Source: Neobacillus sp. SuZ13
GTDB lineage: Bacteria > Bacillota > Bacilli > Bacillales > Cytobacillaceae
Assembly: GCF_030123365.1 (NCBI RefSeq)
Contig: NZ_CP126107.1
Coordinates: forward strand, 4,797,501 to 4,861,500
Length of the DNA: 64,000 bases
Reading direction: 5' to 3'
Below are positions 31,365 through 40,215 of the stretch, one piece after another. Every line of letters starts with the position of its first letter. Position 1 is the stretch's first letter. The translations under genes were made by a program, and so were the position numbers. The notes beneath the pieces are model-generated. The model was not told the origin of the DNA, ran no database searches, and saw nothing but the letters and a program-made list of their open reading frames with translations.

Positions 31365-32902
31365 TGAATACAGCTGCTTTTACGATGTTTCTTTGTATCG
31401 TTTTTGTAACGTTAGTTATTACATATTACGCTTCAAAACGAACAAAAAATGCTAGTGAGTTCTACACAGCTGGCGGTGGTCTAACCGGATGGCAAAATGG
31501 ACTTGCCATTGCTGGGGATTATATGTCTGCGGCTTCGTTTCTTGGAATTGCAGGTGCAGTTGCCTTAACGGGTTTTGATGGTTTCTTTTATAGTATTGGT
31601 TTCCTTGTAGCCTATCTTGTTGTACTTTATTTAGTTGCTGAACCACTAAGGAACCTTGGAAAATATACATTTGCTGATATGATTGCTGCCCGTTTTGATG
31701 CTAAAAAGGTCCGTGGCTTCGCTGCTATGAACACGGTTACGATTTCTATTTTTTATATGATTGCACAGCTTGTTGGTGCAGGAGCACTTATTAAATTATT
31801 ATTAGGCTTAGAATATACCACGTCCGTATTAATCGTTGGGGTCCTAATGACTGTATATGTTATCTTTGGCGGTATGCATGCAACAAGTTGGGTACAAATT
31901 ATAAAAGCTGTTCTATTAATGGGTGGTACCTTAGTTATTTCAATTATTGTTTTTGCCAAATTTAACTGGAGTATTACGGATATGTTTGCGCAAATGAAAA
32001 CTGCCACTCCGTTAAAGGAAACCTTTTTAAATCCTGGTGTAAAATACAAAATTGGCCTTGATACCATCTCACTAAATATGGGCTTAGTTCTTGGAACAGC
32101 TGGTCTGCCACATATTCTTGTTCGTTTCTTTACAGTAAAGGATGCCAAAACTGCTCGTTCTTCGGTAGTTTATGCCACATGGATCATTGGGATCTTTTAC
32201 GTTATGACTATTTTCCTCGGCTTCGGTGCCGCAGCCTTTGTTGGTAATAGTGCAATTGTAGCTGCAAATCCGGCAGGTAATATGGCTGCTCCACTTTTAG
32301 CACAAGCTCTTGGTGGAAACATGCTGTTTGCTTTCATTTCAGCAGTTGCTTTTGCAACGATATTAGCTGTTGTGGCTGGCCTTGTATTGACGGCTGCCTC
32401 TGCATTTGCTCATGATTTCTATAACGTTATCCTAAAAAAAGGAAAAGCAACAGAAAAGCAGCAAGTTGGTATGGCTCGCTGGGCAGCAGTGGGCGTTTCG
32501 GTGATTTCTATTATTCTAGCCTTAGGGGCACAAACCCTAAATGTTGCCTTCCTTGTGTCACTTGCCTTCGCTGTCGCAGCCAGCGCTAATCTACCGGTAA
32601 TTCTTTATACCATTTATTGGAAGCGCTTCAATACAACTGGTGCTATTTGGGCGATGGTGGTTGGGCTTATTTCAGCCATCGGTTTGGTGATTGTCAGCCC
32701 GAATGTTTTCAGTCCTGAAGTTGGAAAAGCCATTTTTGTTGGCGAACCATGGTTCCCATATACAACCCCTGGAATTGTTTCGATTCCACTAGGATTTATT
32801 GCGGGGTACCTCGGAACGATCTTCTCTAGTCAAAAAGCCGATGTGAAAAGATATGAAGAAGTTTTGGTTAAGTCTAATACTGGCATTAACATAGGTGGCT
32901 AA
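31364..32902 (+). CDS. Cation/acetate symporter family protein (SSS family)
   Basis: Sodium:solute symporter of 512 residues with about 13 hydrophobic helices. The N-terminal ASEFYTAGGGLTGWQNGLAIAGDYMSAASFLG and the LPHILVRFFTV segment are typical of the ActP/YwcA branch, which imports acetate and other short monocarboxylates. GGAGG lies 8 bases before the ATG, and the start overlaps the DUF485 stop, indicating coupling. The exact substrate is not shown. The 3' end is followed at once by repeat copy B. Confidence 0.85.
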   Translation: MNTAAFTMFLCIVFVTLVITYYASKRTKNASEFYTAGGGLTGWQNGLAIAGDYMSAASFLGIAGAVALTGFDGFFYSIGFLVAYLVVLYLVAEPLRNLGKYTFADMIAARFDAKKVRGFAAMNTVTISIFYMIAQLVGAGALIKLLLGLEYTTSVLIVGVLMTVYVIFGGMHATSWVQIIKAVLLMGGTLVISIIVFAKFNWSITDMFAQMKTATPLKETFLNPGVKYKIGLDTISLNMGLVLGTAGLPHILVRFFTVKDAKTARSSVVYATWIIGIFYVMTIFLGFGAAAFVGNSAIVAANPAGNMAAPLLAQALGGNMLFAFISAVAFATILAVVAGLVLTAASAFAHDFYNVILKKGKATEKQQVGMARWAAVGVSVISIILALGAQTLNVAFLVSLAFAVAASANLPVILYTIYWKRFNTTGAIWAMVVGLISAIGLVIVSPNVFSPEVGKAIFVGEPWFPYTTPGIVSIPLGFIAGYLGTIFSSQKADVKRYEEVLVKSNTGINIGG

Positions 32903-32906
32903 ATTA

Positions 32907-33139
32907 GAAAAGCGCAAGCGCCCTGGTCAGCGGCGTATGGCCTCCTCGAAAGAGCTAACTCTCTTTCTTCGTGCGATGCTTATGCTGCCGAAGTCTTCCT
33001 TGTGGAGCGCTCCAACTGAGATAAAGGAAACACGAAGAGCGTTAGCGCATTCGTGCTTGACTTATCGTAGGGCGGAGGGCGAAGGACACTAGCCGCTAGG
33101 GCCGCTTGCGCTAGACAGTAATCTTAGTTCAAAAACTTA
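32907..33139. repeat. Bacillaceae interspersed repeat, copy B
   Basis: A 233-base non-coding element starting GAAAAGCGCAAGCGCC and ending CGCTTGCGCTAGACAG plus a TTCAAAAACTTA tail. The first 11 bases of the stem and the last are complementary (GCGCAAGCG / CGCTTGCGC). It shares a central block with copy A and has an extra internal segment of about 60 bases. Short frames in it (32895-33092) are not genes. It lies between two convergent genes. Confidence 0.85.
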
Positions 33140-33152
33140 TCATATAAAAAAG

Positions 33153-33184
33153 AAATGGGACTGAATTGCTTCAGTCCCATTTTC
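33153..33184. terminator. Bidirectional terminator between symporter and helicase genes
   Basis: AAATGGGACTGAA, loop TTGC, TTCAGTCCCATTTT, with T-runs on both strands. Confidence 0.85.
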
Positions 33185-33213
33185 ATTGTCCTTATGAACT
33201 TTTCCTAAGAAAT

Positions 33214-34554
33214 TTATTTTTTTCCTTTTCTTCCGGCACCACTGTTCGAACTGTTACTTCTAGACTTAATGGTATTGGACCTTCTTTCAGATCCTCCACT
33301 TCGACCAGTTCTATTTTCTCTTCTGCCTGATTCGTTTCGATTTCGTGGTGTACTTGGTTTTGCTTTTCTAATTCCATGTTTATCTTTTTGAGTACTGTGC
33401 TCTCTATTATCGTTTATTTTGCTCTCACTGCCCTCTTTGGTATTTCCCATATTTTGTTTTGCAATCGTGATATTTAGCTCAGCTTCAATTGTTTCAAGCA
33501 TAGGTCGATCTGTCGAAGTATAAAAGGTAATTGCCAGACCAGTCATCCCAGCTCTTCCTGTCCGGCCAATGCGATGGACATAACTTTCAGTATCTTGAGG
33601 GATATCATAATTAAACACATGGGTAACCCCCTCAACATCAAGTCCTCTTGCTGCCACATCTGTCGCAACGAGCAATTGTACCTCTGCATCCCTAAACCGC
33701 TTCATCACCCGCTCTCTCTTTGCCTGAGACAAATCCCCATGTAATTCATCGCAAGAAAATCCGTTTGCCTTCAGTACATCAAACAGTTTACTTACACGGC
33801 GTTTTGTCCGGCAGAAAATAACCGCTAAAAACGGACGATACGTTTCTACTAGTTGAATAAGCGTGCCTTGTTTTCCACGATCAGTCGTATGAATCGCAAT
33901 TTGTTTCACTGTTTCAGCAGGTCCTTGGGTTTTTTCCACTTGAATATATTCTGGTTCACGCATATGTTTTTTTGCTAGTGTGCGAATTTCAGGCGGCATT
34001 GTTGCTGAAAAAAGCATCGTTTGCCTGCTTGCTGGTGTTTCTCTTATAATATCTTCCACTTCATTGAGAAACCCAATATGGAGCATTTGGTCTGCTTCAT
34101 CTAACACAAGGTAATCTATTTCTGATAAACGAATGGTTTCCCTTCTAATATGATCCAAGAGTCGTCCGGGTGTTCCTACTACTATCTGCATTCCCCTTTT
34201 TAATTTTTTCAGTTGTTTATCAACATCCTGACCTCCATATACGGCTAGAACATCGATACCTGTTAGATCAGAAATTAGTTTTTCAATTTCCTCTGTTATT
34301 TGCAGAGCTAATTCTCTCGTTGGCGTTACAATCAGCGCTTGAACATATTCTGCTCCAGGATTAATCTTTTCTAATATTGGCAGGATGAAAGCGAACGTCT
34401 TTCCTGTTCCAGTCTGTGCCTGTGCAATTATATCGATATCATCCATTACTAATGGAATTGCTTGTTTTTGAATCGGTGTTGGTTTAGCAATACCATGACC
34501 ACGTAATTTTTCCACAAGTGGTTCTGAAATACCTAATGATAAAAAATCTGACAA
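33214..34554 (-). CDS. DEAD-box RNA helicase
   Basis: ATP-dependent RNA helicase of 446 residues. The Q motif (TPIQKQAIP), Walker A AQTGTGKT, PTRELA, TPGR, DEAD, SAT, and C-terminal ATDVAARGLD and HRIGRTGRAG motifs are all present. A basic, Arg/Ser/Asn/Gly-rich tail of about 80 residues replaces a folded RNA-binding domain, similar to the tails of CshA-type helicases used in cold adaptation, ribosome assembly and RNA decay. The start is a TTG at 34554 with an AGGGG site; no ATG fits. I do not assign a symbol because Bacillus has several paralogues. Confidence 0.92.
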   Translation of the reverse strand: MSDFLSLGISEPLVEKLRGHGIAKPTPIQKQAIPLVMDDIDIIAQAQTGTGKTFAFILPILEKINPGAEYVQALIVTPTRELALQITEEIEKLISDLTGIDVLAVYGGQDVDKQLKKLKRGMQIVVGTPGRLLDHIRRETIRLSEIDYLVLDEADQMLHIGFLNEVEDIIRETPASRQTMLFSATMPPEIRTLAKKHMREPEYIQVEKTQGPAETVKQIAIHTTDRGKQGTLIQLVETYRPFLAVIFCRTKRRVSKLFDVLKANGFSCDELHGDLSQAKRERVMKRFRDAEVQLLVATDVAARGLDVEGVTHVFNYDIPQDTESYVHRIGRTGRAGMTGLAITFYTSTDRPMLETIEAELNITIAKQNMGNTKEGSESKINDNREHSTQKDKHGIRKAKPSTPRNRNESGRRENRTGRSGGSERRSNTIKSRSNSSNSGAGRKGKK

Positions 34555-34757
34555 AAATACCCCTACTTTCTATTTAACCAATTAATTTATTTTGATTGTT
34601 TTTCAATACAATTGCAAATATACTTTTCAGTCGTTTATCCAAAAAATTAATAAATATTAAGACATTGATTGCCTTTTTCGTTTAAAACAACTATAATCTC
34701 AATAAAACCAACTTATTTCATCGGAATAGTAAAAATTAAAATTTAGGTGGGGATTAA

Positions 34758-35333
34758 ATGAACCAACAAAGTTTTGTTATCATTCATGGATTAGGCGGTA
34801 GTGGACCTGATCATTGGCAAACTTGGCTGGCACAAGAATTAACCAGAAAGAATTATCATGTACAGTATCCAACCTTCACAAACTTTGATTCGCCTAATAA
34901 AAGCGTTTGGCTGAAGGAATTAGCTGCCACACTTCGGATGATCCCAGAAGGAAATGATTTAACCGTCATTACACACAGTCTAGGATGCTTATTATGGCTT
35001 CATTATGCTTCTACTCTAAATAAACCAATTGCCAACCGGGTGATTTTAGTCGCACCGCCTTCTCCAAACCACATTATCACTGAAGCAAAATCATTCTACC
35101 CTGTCCCTTTGGATGGAAACAATCTAGAGAAAGCAGCTGAAAATACATTATTTATCCACTCATCTAATGATCCTTATTGCAGCTTGGCAGATGCAATAAG
35201 CTATTCAAATCTTAGCTTTCCTTCCATCACTATCCCTAATGCAGGTCACATAAATACACAGTCAGGACACGGAAAATGGCCATGGATATTAGATTTATGC
35301 CTGGCGGAGGAAAAGCATTCTCTAAATATTTAA
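34758..35333 (+). CDS. RBBP9/YdeN family serine hydrolase
   Basis: Small alpha/beta hydrolase (191 residues). IIHGLGGSGPDHWQTWL opens the fold, THSLGC carries the nucleophile Ser, SSNDPYC the Asp and NAGHIN the His, the complete triad of the RBBP9/YdeN group. The substrate is unknown. The ATG has a GGTGGGG site. It is monocistronic with its own terminator. Confidence 0.85.
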   Translation: MNQQSFVIIHGLGGSGPDHWQTWLAQELTRKNYHVQYPTFTNFDSPNKSVWLKELAATLRMIPEGNDLTVITHSLGCLLWLHYASTLNKPIANRVILVAPPSPNHIITEAKSFYPVPLDGNNLEKAAENTLFIHSSNDPYCSLADAISYSNLSFPSITIPNAGHINTQSGHGKWPWILDLCLAEEKHSLNI

Positions 35334-35339
35334 AGTATT

Positions 35340-35375
35340 AGAAGGAGTGATAAAGCTTTCACTCCTTCTTTTTAT
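35340..35375 (+). terminator. Terminator after the RBBP9-like gene
   Basis: AGAAGGAGTG / CACTCCTTCT stem followed by TTTTTATTT. Confidence 0.85.
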
Positions 35376-35486
35376 TTGATTGCTAGAATCACTTCATGCA
35401 CAGTAAATGATATAATGACTTCGAATTATTTATCTATCTTACCAATATAAATTAATCGATTTTATATATATAAGGAGATGATAAAC

Positions 35487-36386
35487 GTGGATTTGCATCA
35501 GTTGTTTGTTTTTACAAAGGTGGTCGAGCACAAAAGCTTTTCTAAGGCAGCAGATGAGATATTTTTAAGCCAATCAACGGTTAGTTCTCACATTCAGGCA
35601 TTAGAGAAAATGCTTAATATAAAGCTATTTGATCGAGTCGGAAGAGAGAGTATTCTTACTCCACAGGGAGAACGTTTGTATCAATGGGCCCTTAAACTCT
35701 TATTAATTAAAGACCAAGCATTGCTCGATATAAAAGAGGGGATGACTGACCTGAGGGGAATGATTCGGATTGCAGCCAGTTCCGTTCCAGGGCAATTTAT
35801 GATTCCACGCATGGTCAAACAATTTAGGAAACATTATCCTGAAGTGACATTTCATATCAACCAATCCTCATCAAAAATTGTTGCCGAAAAGGTGTTAAAC
35901 GGATCTGTTGATATCGGTATCTTGGGTGAAAAATATGAAAACGATAAACTTCGTTATATTCCGCTAGTAAAAGAAAAATTAGTCCTAATTACATCGAACC
36001 ATAACGAAATGGTTGGTCCAGTAAAGATTCGCGATATCTTAAATTATCCATTTGTGATGCGTAATTCAAGCTCAGGAACAAATGCCCTTTTGGAGCGGGT
36101 TCTTAAAAAAAATAACATTCAAAAGGAGCAATTAAATATCATTGCTTACACGGAAAGCGGACAAAGCTTGATGCAGTTTGTCATACAAGACATTGGTATT
36201 TCCATCATTTCCGAAATCGCAGCAAGAGAATATTCCTCTAACAACATGCTTAAGATGCATGCGATATATGGATTTGACGACGAAAGATATTTTTATTTGG
36301 TCTATAACATTAATAAAACACAATCCCTTCTATCAAAACTATTTATAGATAGTGCTGTCCATTTAGTTGACGGCAAACTGGGCTGA
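35487..36386 (+). CDS. LysR-type transcriptional regulator
   Basis: DNA-binding regulator of 299 residues. The N-terminal winged helix (residues about 3-62, with KSFSKAADEIFLSQSTVSSHIQALEKMLNIKLFDR) is followed by a periplasmic-binding-protein-like effector domain. The start is the GTG at 35487, 8 bases after AAGGAG; the in-frame ATG at 35478 abuts that site. The general type resembles CysL/selenium-associated LysR proteins, but the target is unknown. It is not divergent from an obvious target gene. Confidence 0.88.
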   Translation: MDLHQLFVFTKVVEHKSFSKAADEIFLSQSTVSSHIQALEKMLNIKLFDRVGRESILTPQGERLYQWALKLLLIKDQALLDIKEGMTDLRGMIRIAASSVPGQFMIPRMVKQFRKHYPEVTFHINQSSSKIVAEKVLNGSVDIGILGEKYENDKLRYIPLVKEKLVLITSNHNEMVGPVKIRDILNYPFVMRNSSSGTNALLERVLKKNNIQKEQLNIIAYTESGQSLMQFVIQDIGISIISEIAAREYSSNNMLKMHAIYGFDDERYFYLVYNINKTQSLLSKLFIDSAVHLVDGKLG

Positions 36387-36420
36387 GAATGTTCCTCCTC
36401 GAGCCCAGTTTGTTGTGTTT
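36374..36420 (+). terminator. Terminator overlapping the LysR gene end
   Basis: CAAACTGGGCT (36374-36384) and AGCCCAGTTTG (36402-36412), 11-bp perfect stem, T-rich tail. The left arm includes the stop codon region. Confidence 0.7.
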
Positions 36421-36544
36421 ATGGTTTTAGAATCACTTTAATACAATCTTCTGTTTTCGTATCAAATACTTCATACCCGCGCTTCGCTTGATCCAATGTC
36501 AGCACGTGAGTAAACAAACCTATTTCCTTTTGTTCTATTCCTCA
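36419..36544 (-). pseudogene. C-terminal remnant of a zinc-type alcohol dehydrogenase
   Basis: About 40 codons in frame end in FTHVLTLDQAKRGYEVF then DTKTEDCIKVILKP and a stop codon. This matches the C-terminal strand-helix-strand of Zn-dependent medium-chain alcohol dehydrogenases of the Bacillus AdhB type (pattern THxLxLxxAxxGYxxFxxKxxxCIKVxLKP, from memory). There is no start codon or ribosome site; a stop lies at 36542-36544 and the SDR gene end overlaps it. It looks like a decayed gene whose 5' part was lost, perhaps when the SDR gene was inserted. Confidence 0.7.
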
Positions 36545-37284
36545 TAAATCATCTTTCTCGTCATTCCCCCATCTACTACTAAATTAATCCCTGTTACAAA
36601 ATTATTTTCACGATTAGTTAAATAAAAACATGCACGAGCAATATCACTTGGCTCGCCAACACGTTTTGAGAAATGCTGTTCATGGTCGAGTTTTGTTAAT
36701 TGTGATTTATCCCCATTGTGTATCCATCCAGGCGATATAGCATTAACGGTAATTCGATATTCACTTAAGGACGCAGCCAAAGCATGGGTTATCGCAACAA
36801 TTCCTCCTTTTGAAGCAGCGTAAGCTTCCGAGTTAGGTTCTGACATAAGTGCCCGTGTGGAGGCGATATTGACAATTGATCCGCCAGATTCATTCTCCCG
36901 CATATATTTTGCCACTTCCCGTGAACAGAGGAAGGCACTTCTTAAGTTCGTATGAATCACATCATCCCATTCTTCAATTGTTAACTCTAAGGGGGACTTA
37001 AACACCCCTTTACCTGCATTATTAATTAGAACATCAATTTTTCCATACTTCTGTTTTGTTACGTCAACTAACCGCATAACATCTTCTTCGCTTCTAACAT
37101 CCGTCTTTACAAATAGAACATCCCCTCCTAGACTTCGAATTTCTTCCGTGATTACATTACCTATTTCTTCGTCAACATCCGCTAGAATAACTTTAGCCCC
37201 CGCTTTGGCATAAGCACTCGCAACACCTCGTCCAATCCCATTGGCTGCGCCTGTTACAATAATCACGTCATTTAAAAATTCCAT
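36535..37284 (-). CDS. SDR family oxidoreductase
   Basis: Short-chain dehydrogenase/reductase of 249 residues. The dinucleotide-binding VTGAANGIG, the NNAG motif, the Ser of VNIASTR, the catalytic YAASK and the C-terminal VDGGM are all in place; an Asp after the second strand (LADVDE) suggests NAD preference. The substrate is unknown. It is alone on its strand and its 3' end runs into the alcohol dehydrogenase remnant. Confidence 0.88.
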   Translation of the reverse strand: MEFLNDVIIVTGAANGIGRGVASAYAKAGAKVILADVDEEIGNVITEEIRSLGGDVLFVKTDVRSEEDVMRLVDVTKQKYGKIDVLINNAGKGVFKSPLELTIEEWDDVIHTNLRSAFLCSREVAKYMRENESGGSIVNIASTRALMSEPNSEAYAASKGGIVAITHALAASLSEYRITVNAISPGWIHNGDKSQLTKLDHEQHFSKRVGEPSDIARACFYLTNRENNFVTGINLVVDGGMTRKMIYEE

Positions 37285-37431
37285 TGTTTCTCAACTCCCC
37301 TTCTTTTAGTTGTATTTAATCATATTTTACGTGTCAAACTAAGTTAAAACATACATGGAGATTTTTTCTATGCAATAAAAATAATATTTGGAAAAAACTA
37401 TAGTACTAAGACAAATTTGAGGGGGATTCCA

Positions 37432-37575
37432 ATGCCTGAAAAGTGTTTCTATTGCAGCAATGATATTGAAGAAAGACAGTTGCACTATGTATCCTTTATC
37501 TCTTCAAACAAAGAAAGAGATGAATCATTGTGTAATGAATGCTATCAAGAATGGCTCGAAGGTTTAAAAGGGTAA
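37432..37575 (+). CDS. Small putative zinc-binding protein
   Basis: 47 residues, with an ATG preceded by GAGGGGG at 9 bases. Two CxxC pairs (Cys5/Cys8 in CFYC and Cys34/Cys37 in CNEC) could bind one Zn2+ in a zinc-ribbon or treble-clef-like fold. The rest is acidic. I do not recognise a family. It precedes the GGDEF-EAL gene on the same strand by 75 bases and may be co-transcribed. Confidence 0.65.
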   Translation: MPEKCFYCSNDIEERQLHYVSFISSNKERDESLCNECYQEWLEGLKG

Positions 37576-37650
37576 AGTTCATATCAAATCGGTTGTGACT
37601 CATTCTGGTAATATCCTATGGGTCACAGCTTAACCTGAGGTGTTGCGTCA

Positions 37651-40182
37651 TTGTCCATCAAGAAAAAGATGCCACTGATTTTTTGCTTGTTAGTTTTTTT
37701 AATTTTAGTATCTAATAATACAATTCATTTTCTTCGTTCAAAAAATCAGCTGCTTTCAAATAATGAAAGAGAAATTGATATGATCACTAAAGAAGTGTCA
37801 TTCCAAGTTGAAAATATAAGAGAGGGCTCATTGTATGTTGAAGATATTCTTGGCAGGGATTTAAGGACGGCTTCGTTGGCGATTAAGCACGCCCTGCCAC
37901 CCAATTATCAGGATATTACAAATGAGCAGCTAAAAAAACTGGCCCAGGAAGTAAGAGTATCACATATAACCCTGCTAGCGAAAACAACAGATGATATTGT
38001 TGGAGTCAGATCGTCCGATCCAAAAGAAATTAATATGTCTACAAAGGGGTGGGGATATTGGTATGATGCCTTCGGGCAACTATTGAATTTAACCCCTGTT
38101 TCTGTTGGAAAAGGTTTAACCCTGCCCCATTTTTGGTCTGGTCCGATTGAGGTTGCCTCTTCCAATCCAGATCATACCGATAAATGGGGCTATTTTTTTG
38201 ACGGGACGACGAACTATATTATTAATCCATACTTTCGTGACAATGAAGTATTAGAATATGAGAGACGGTTTGGTCCAGGACAGGTGATTAAAGGTTTTAC
38301 AAAAGAACGCGGGGTTTTAGAAATCACTGTTTTCAATCCCAAAAACTTTGGCAAAAAGAAAGAAATTGTCCATTTAAACGGAAATAGTTATATTCGGATA
38401 TCTGCTCAACAAATATGGTATGGCTCATATAAGTACCGTAACGAAAAAGTAGATGCCTCCTATATCAAACGGGCGATAAATTCAAAACAAGTACAATCCT
38501 ATAAGGAAGATGATATTCAGGGCAGAAATTTGATGAAAACCTTCGTTCCTGTTTATTCCACATCAGAACCATTTGTCATTGGACTTGCCTATGATTATGG
38601 ACTCATTAATAAGGAACTCATACATGAACTTATGGTTCATGTTCTACTCTCCTTTATCGTTATGTTGATTGTCTTTATTATCAGTTTGATCTTCTCCCGT
38701 TCCATTACACAGCCAATTGGGTATATTGTTGAGCAGGTTAATGATATTGCACAAGGTAACTTTGGAAATATACTGCATCTAAATAGAAAAGATGAATTAG
38801 GTTTGCTTACAGAAAATGTGAACGCCTTATCGAAAGACTTGCAGAGTTACGTAAATGATTTAAACAAAAGCAAAGAACTCATCGAATATCAGGCATATCA
38901 TGACCCATTAACTGGTTTGCTAAACCGGAGATTCTTACAAGAAAAGTTAGAATCATTTATCCTGCAGGCCAATCAAACTAGTGACACCCTATCAGTTTTA
39001 TTCATCGATATGGACCGTTTTAAACAAGTGAATGACTCTTTTGGACATAACAAAGGAGATGAAATTCTTAGAATCATTGCTGAACGGATTATCGCAAGTA
39101 TACCTAGTGATCATGCAATTATTACTAGGCAAGGCGGCGATGAATTTATAATTTTGTTATTAAGTCATAGTCTAATGGAAACAAAGGCCGCAGCAGAAAA
39201 AATCGTCAATAATCTTAAAAAAATATATCTTTTAGATGGCAACGAAATTTATCTTAGTGCAAGTTGTGGTATTAGTTTATTTCCGGAACATACGGACAAT
39301 ATGGATACACTTATTGTTTATGCAGACCTTGCGATGTACTCCGCTAAAAAGCTGGGGGGAAATAAAGCCATCGTTTATTCGGAGAAATTAATTCAATCGA
39401 ATATCGAAAGACCAAGACTAGAAGCGCGGTTACGGAAGGCAATCGAAAGTGGAAGTGTGGATGTTTATTATCAACCAAAGGTTAATGTTGAATTAGGAGT
39501 GATTTTTGGGGCAGAGGCCCTGATAAGATGGAAAGATGAAGAATTAGGATACGTCTCACCCGAATTGTTTATTCCAATTGCTGAAGATATTGGATTAATC
39601 CATCCCTTATGGGAATATGTAATGAATGAGGCGTGCCAACAGGTTAGTAAGTGGAATCGAACACGTTCCCTCCCACTATCTGTTTCAGTTAATTTTTCAG
39701 CCCGGCAATTTCAAGAACCTTGCAATATGGTAAATCAGGTCAAAGAAATTCTTGCTGCGAGTCAATTGGGTCCTAACAATTTTGAAATAGAGATTACAGA
39801 AAGCATTCTCTTAAATAATTCTTCCGAAATTGTCGAATCATTAAAAACCCTTCAGAATATGGGGATTAAGATTTCCATTGATGATTTTGGAACAGGTTAT
39901 TCTTCCTTAAACTATTTAAAGAATTTACCGATTGATATCTTAAAAATTGATAAATCTTTCATTCAAGATATTCATGAGGATTATGTAAATTCGGAGATTC
40001 CTGAAGCGATCATTAATCTTGCACGCAGTCTCCATCTTAATGTAATCGCAGAGGGGGTAGAAGAAGAGTACCAAAAAGAATTCTTACTATCGAAAAACTG
40101 CGTACAAATGCAGGGTTACTTATTCAGTAAACCTTTAAATAAAGAAGAATTTGAGCAATTTCTTCAAAGAAATTCAAAATAA
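37651..40182 (+). CDS. Membrane GGDEF-EAL (c-di-GMP) protein with extracellular sensor
   Basis: 843 residues. A membrane helix at about 9-27 is followed by an extracytoplasmic region of about 300 residues, a second helix near 328-350, a HAMP-like segment, a GGDEF domain (motif GGDEF near residue 495, preceded by a FIDMDRFKQVNDSFGH stretch) and an EAL domain (AEALIRW near 620, DDFGTGYSSLNYL, KIDKSFI and AEGVE). Both catalytic signatures are intact, but the RxxD inhibitory site before GGDEF is absent. It could be a cyclase, a phosphodiesterase or both. The start is a TTG with GAGGTG at 8 bases. Confidence 0.9.
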   Translation: MSIKKKMPLIFCLLVFLILVSNNTIHFLRSKNQLLSNNEREIDMITKEVSFQVENIREGSLYVEDILGRDLRTASLAIKHALPPNYQDITNEQLKKLAQEVRVSHITLLAKTTDDIVGVRSSDPKEINMSTKGWGYWYDAFGQLLNLTPVSVGKGLTLPHFWSGPIEVASSNPDHTDKWGYFFDGTTNYIINPYFRDNEVLEYERRFGPGQVIKGFTKERGVLEITVFNPKNFGKKKEIVHLNGNSYIRISAQQIWYGSYKYRNEKVDASYIKRAINSKQVQSYKEDDIQGRNLMKTFVPVYSTSEPFVIGLAYDYGLINKELIHELMVHVLLSFIVMLIVFIISLIFSRSITQPIGYIVEQVNDIAQGNFGNILHLNRKDELGLLTENVNALSKDLQSYVNDLNKSKELIEYQAYHDPLTGLLNRRFLQEKLESFILQANQTSDTLSVLFIDMDRFKQVNDSFGHNKGDEILRIIAERIIASIPSDHAIITRQGGDEFIILLLSHSLMETKAAAEKIVNNLKKIYLLDGNEIYLSASCGISLFPEHTDNMDTLIVYADLAMYSAKKLGGNKAIVYSEKLIQSNIERPRLEARLRKAIESGSVDVYYQPKVNVELGVIFGAEALIRWKDEELGYVSPELFIPIAEDIGLIHPLWEYVMNEACQQVSKWNRTRSLPLSVSVNFSARQFQEPCNMVNQVKEILAASQLGPNNFEIEITESILLNNSSEIVESLKTLQNMGIKISIDDFGTGYSSLNYLKNLPIDILKIDKSFIQDIHEDYVNSEIPEAIINLARSLHLNVIAEGVEEEYQKEFLLSKNCVQMQGYLFSKPLNKEEFEQFLQRNSK

Positions 40183-40183
40183 A

Positions 40184-40215
40184 AGTGGAGAGATTATCTC
40201 ACAAATCTCTCCACT
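40184..40215. terminator. Bidirectional terminator between the GGDEF-EAL gene and thrB
   Basis: Perfect 11-bp stem AGTGGAGAGAT / ATCTCTCCACT. It overlaps the last codons of thrB, 2 bases after the GGDEF-EAL stop. T-runs are weak. Confidence 0.55.

Noticed and set aside
32895..33092. 65-codon frame downstream of the symporter gene
   Set aside because: It lies within the interspersed repeat copy B.
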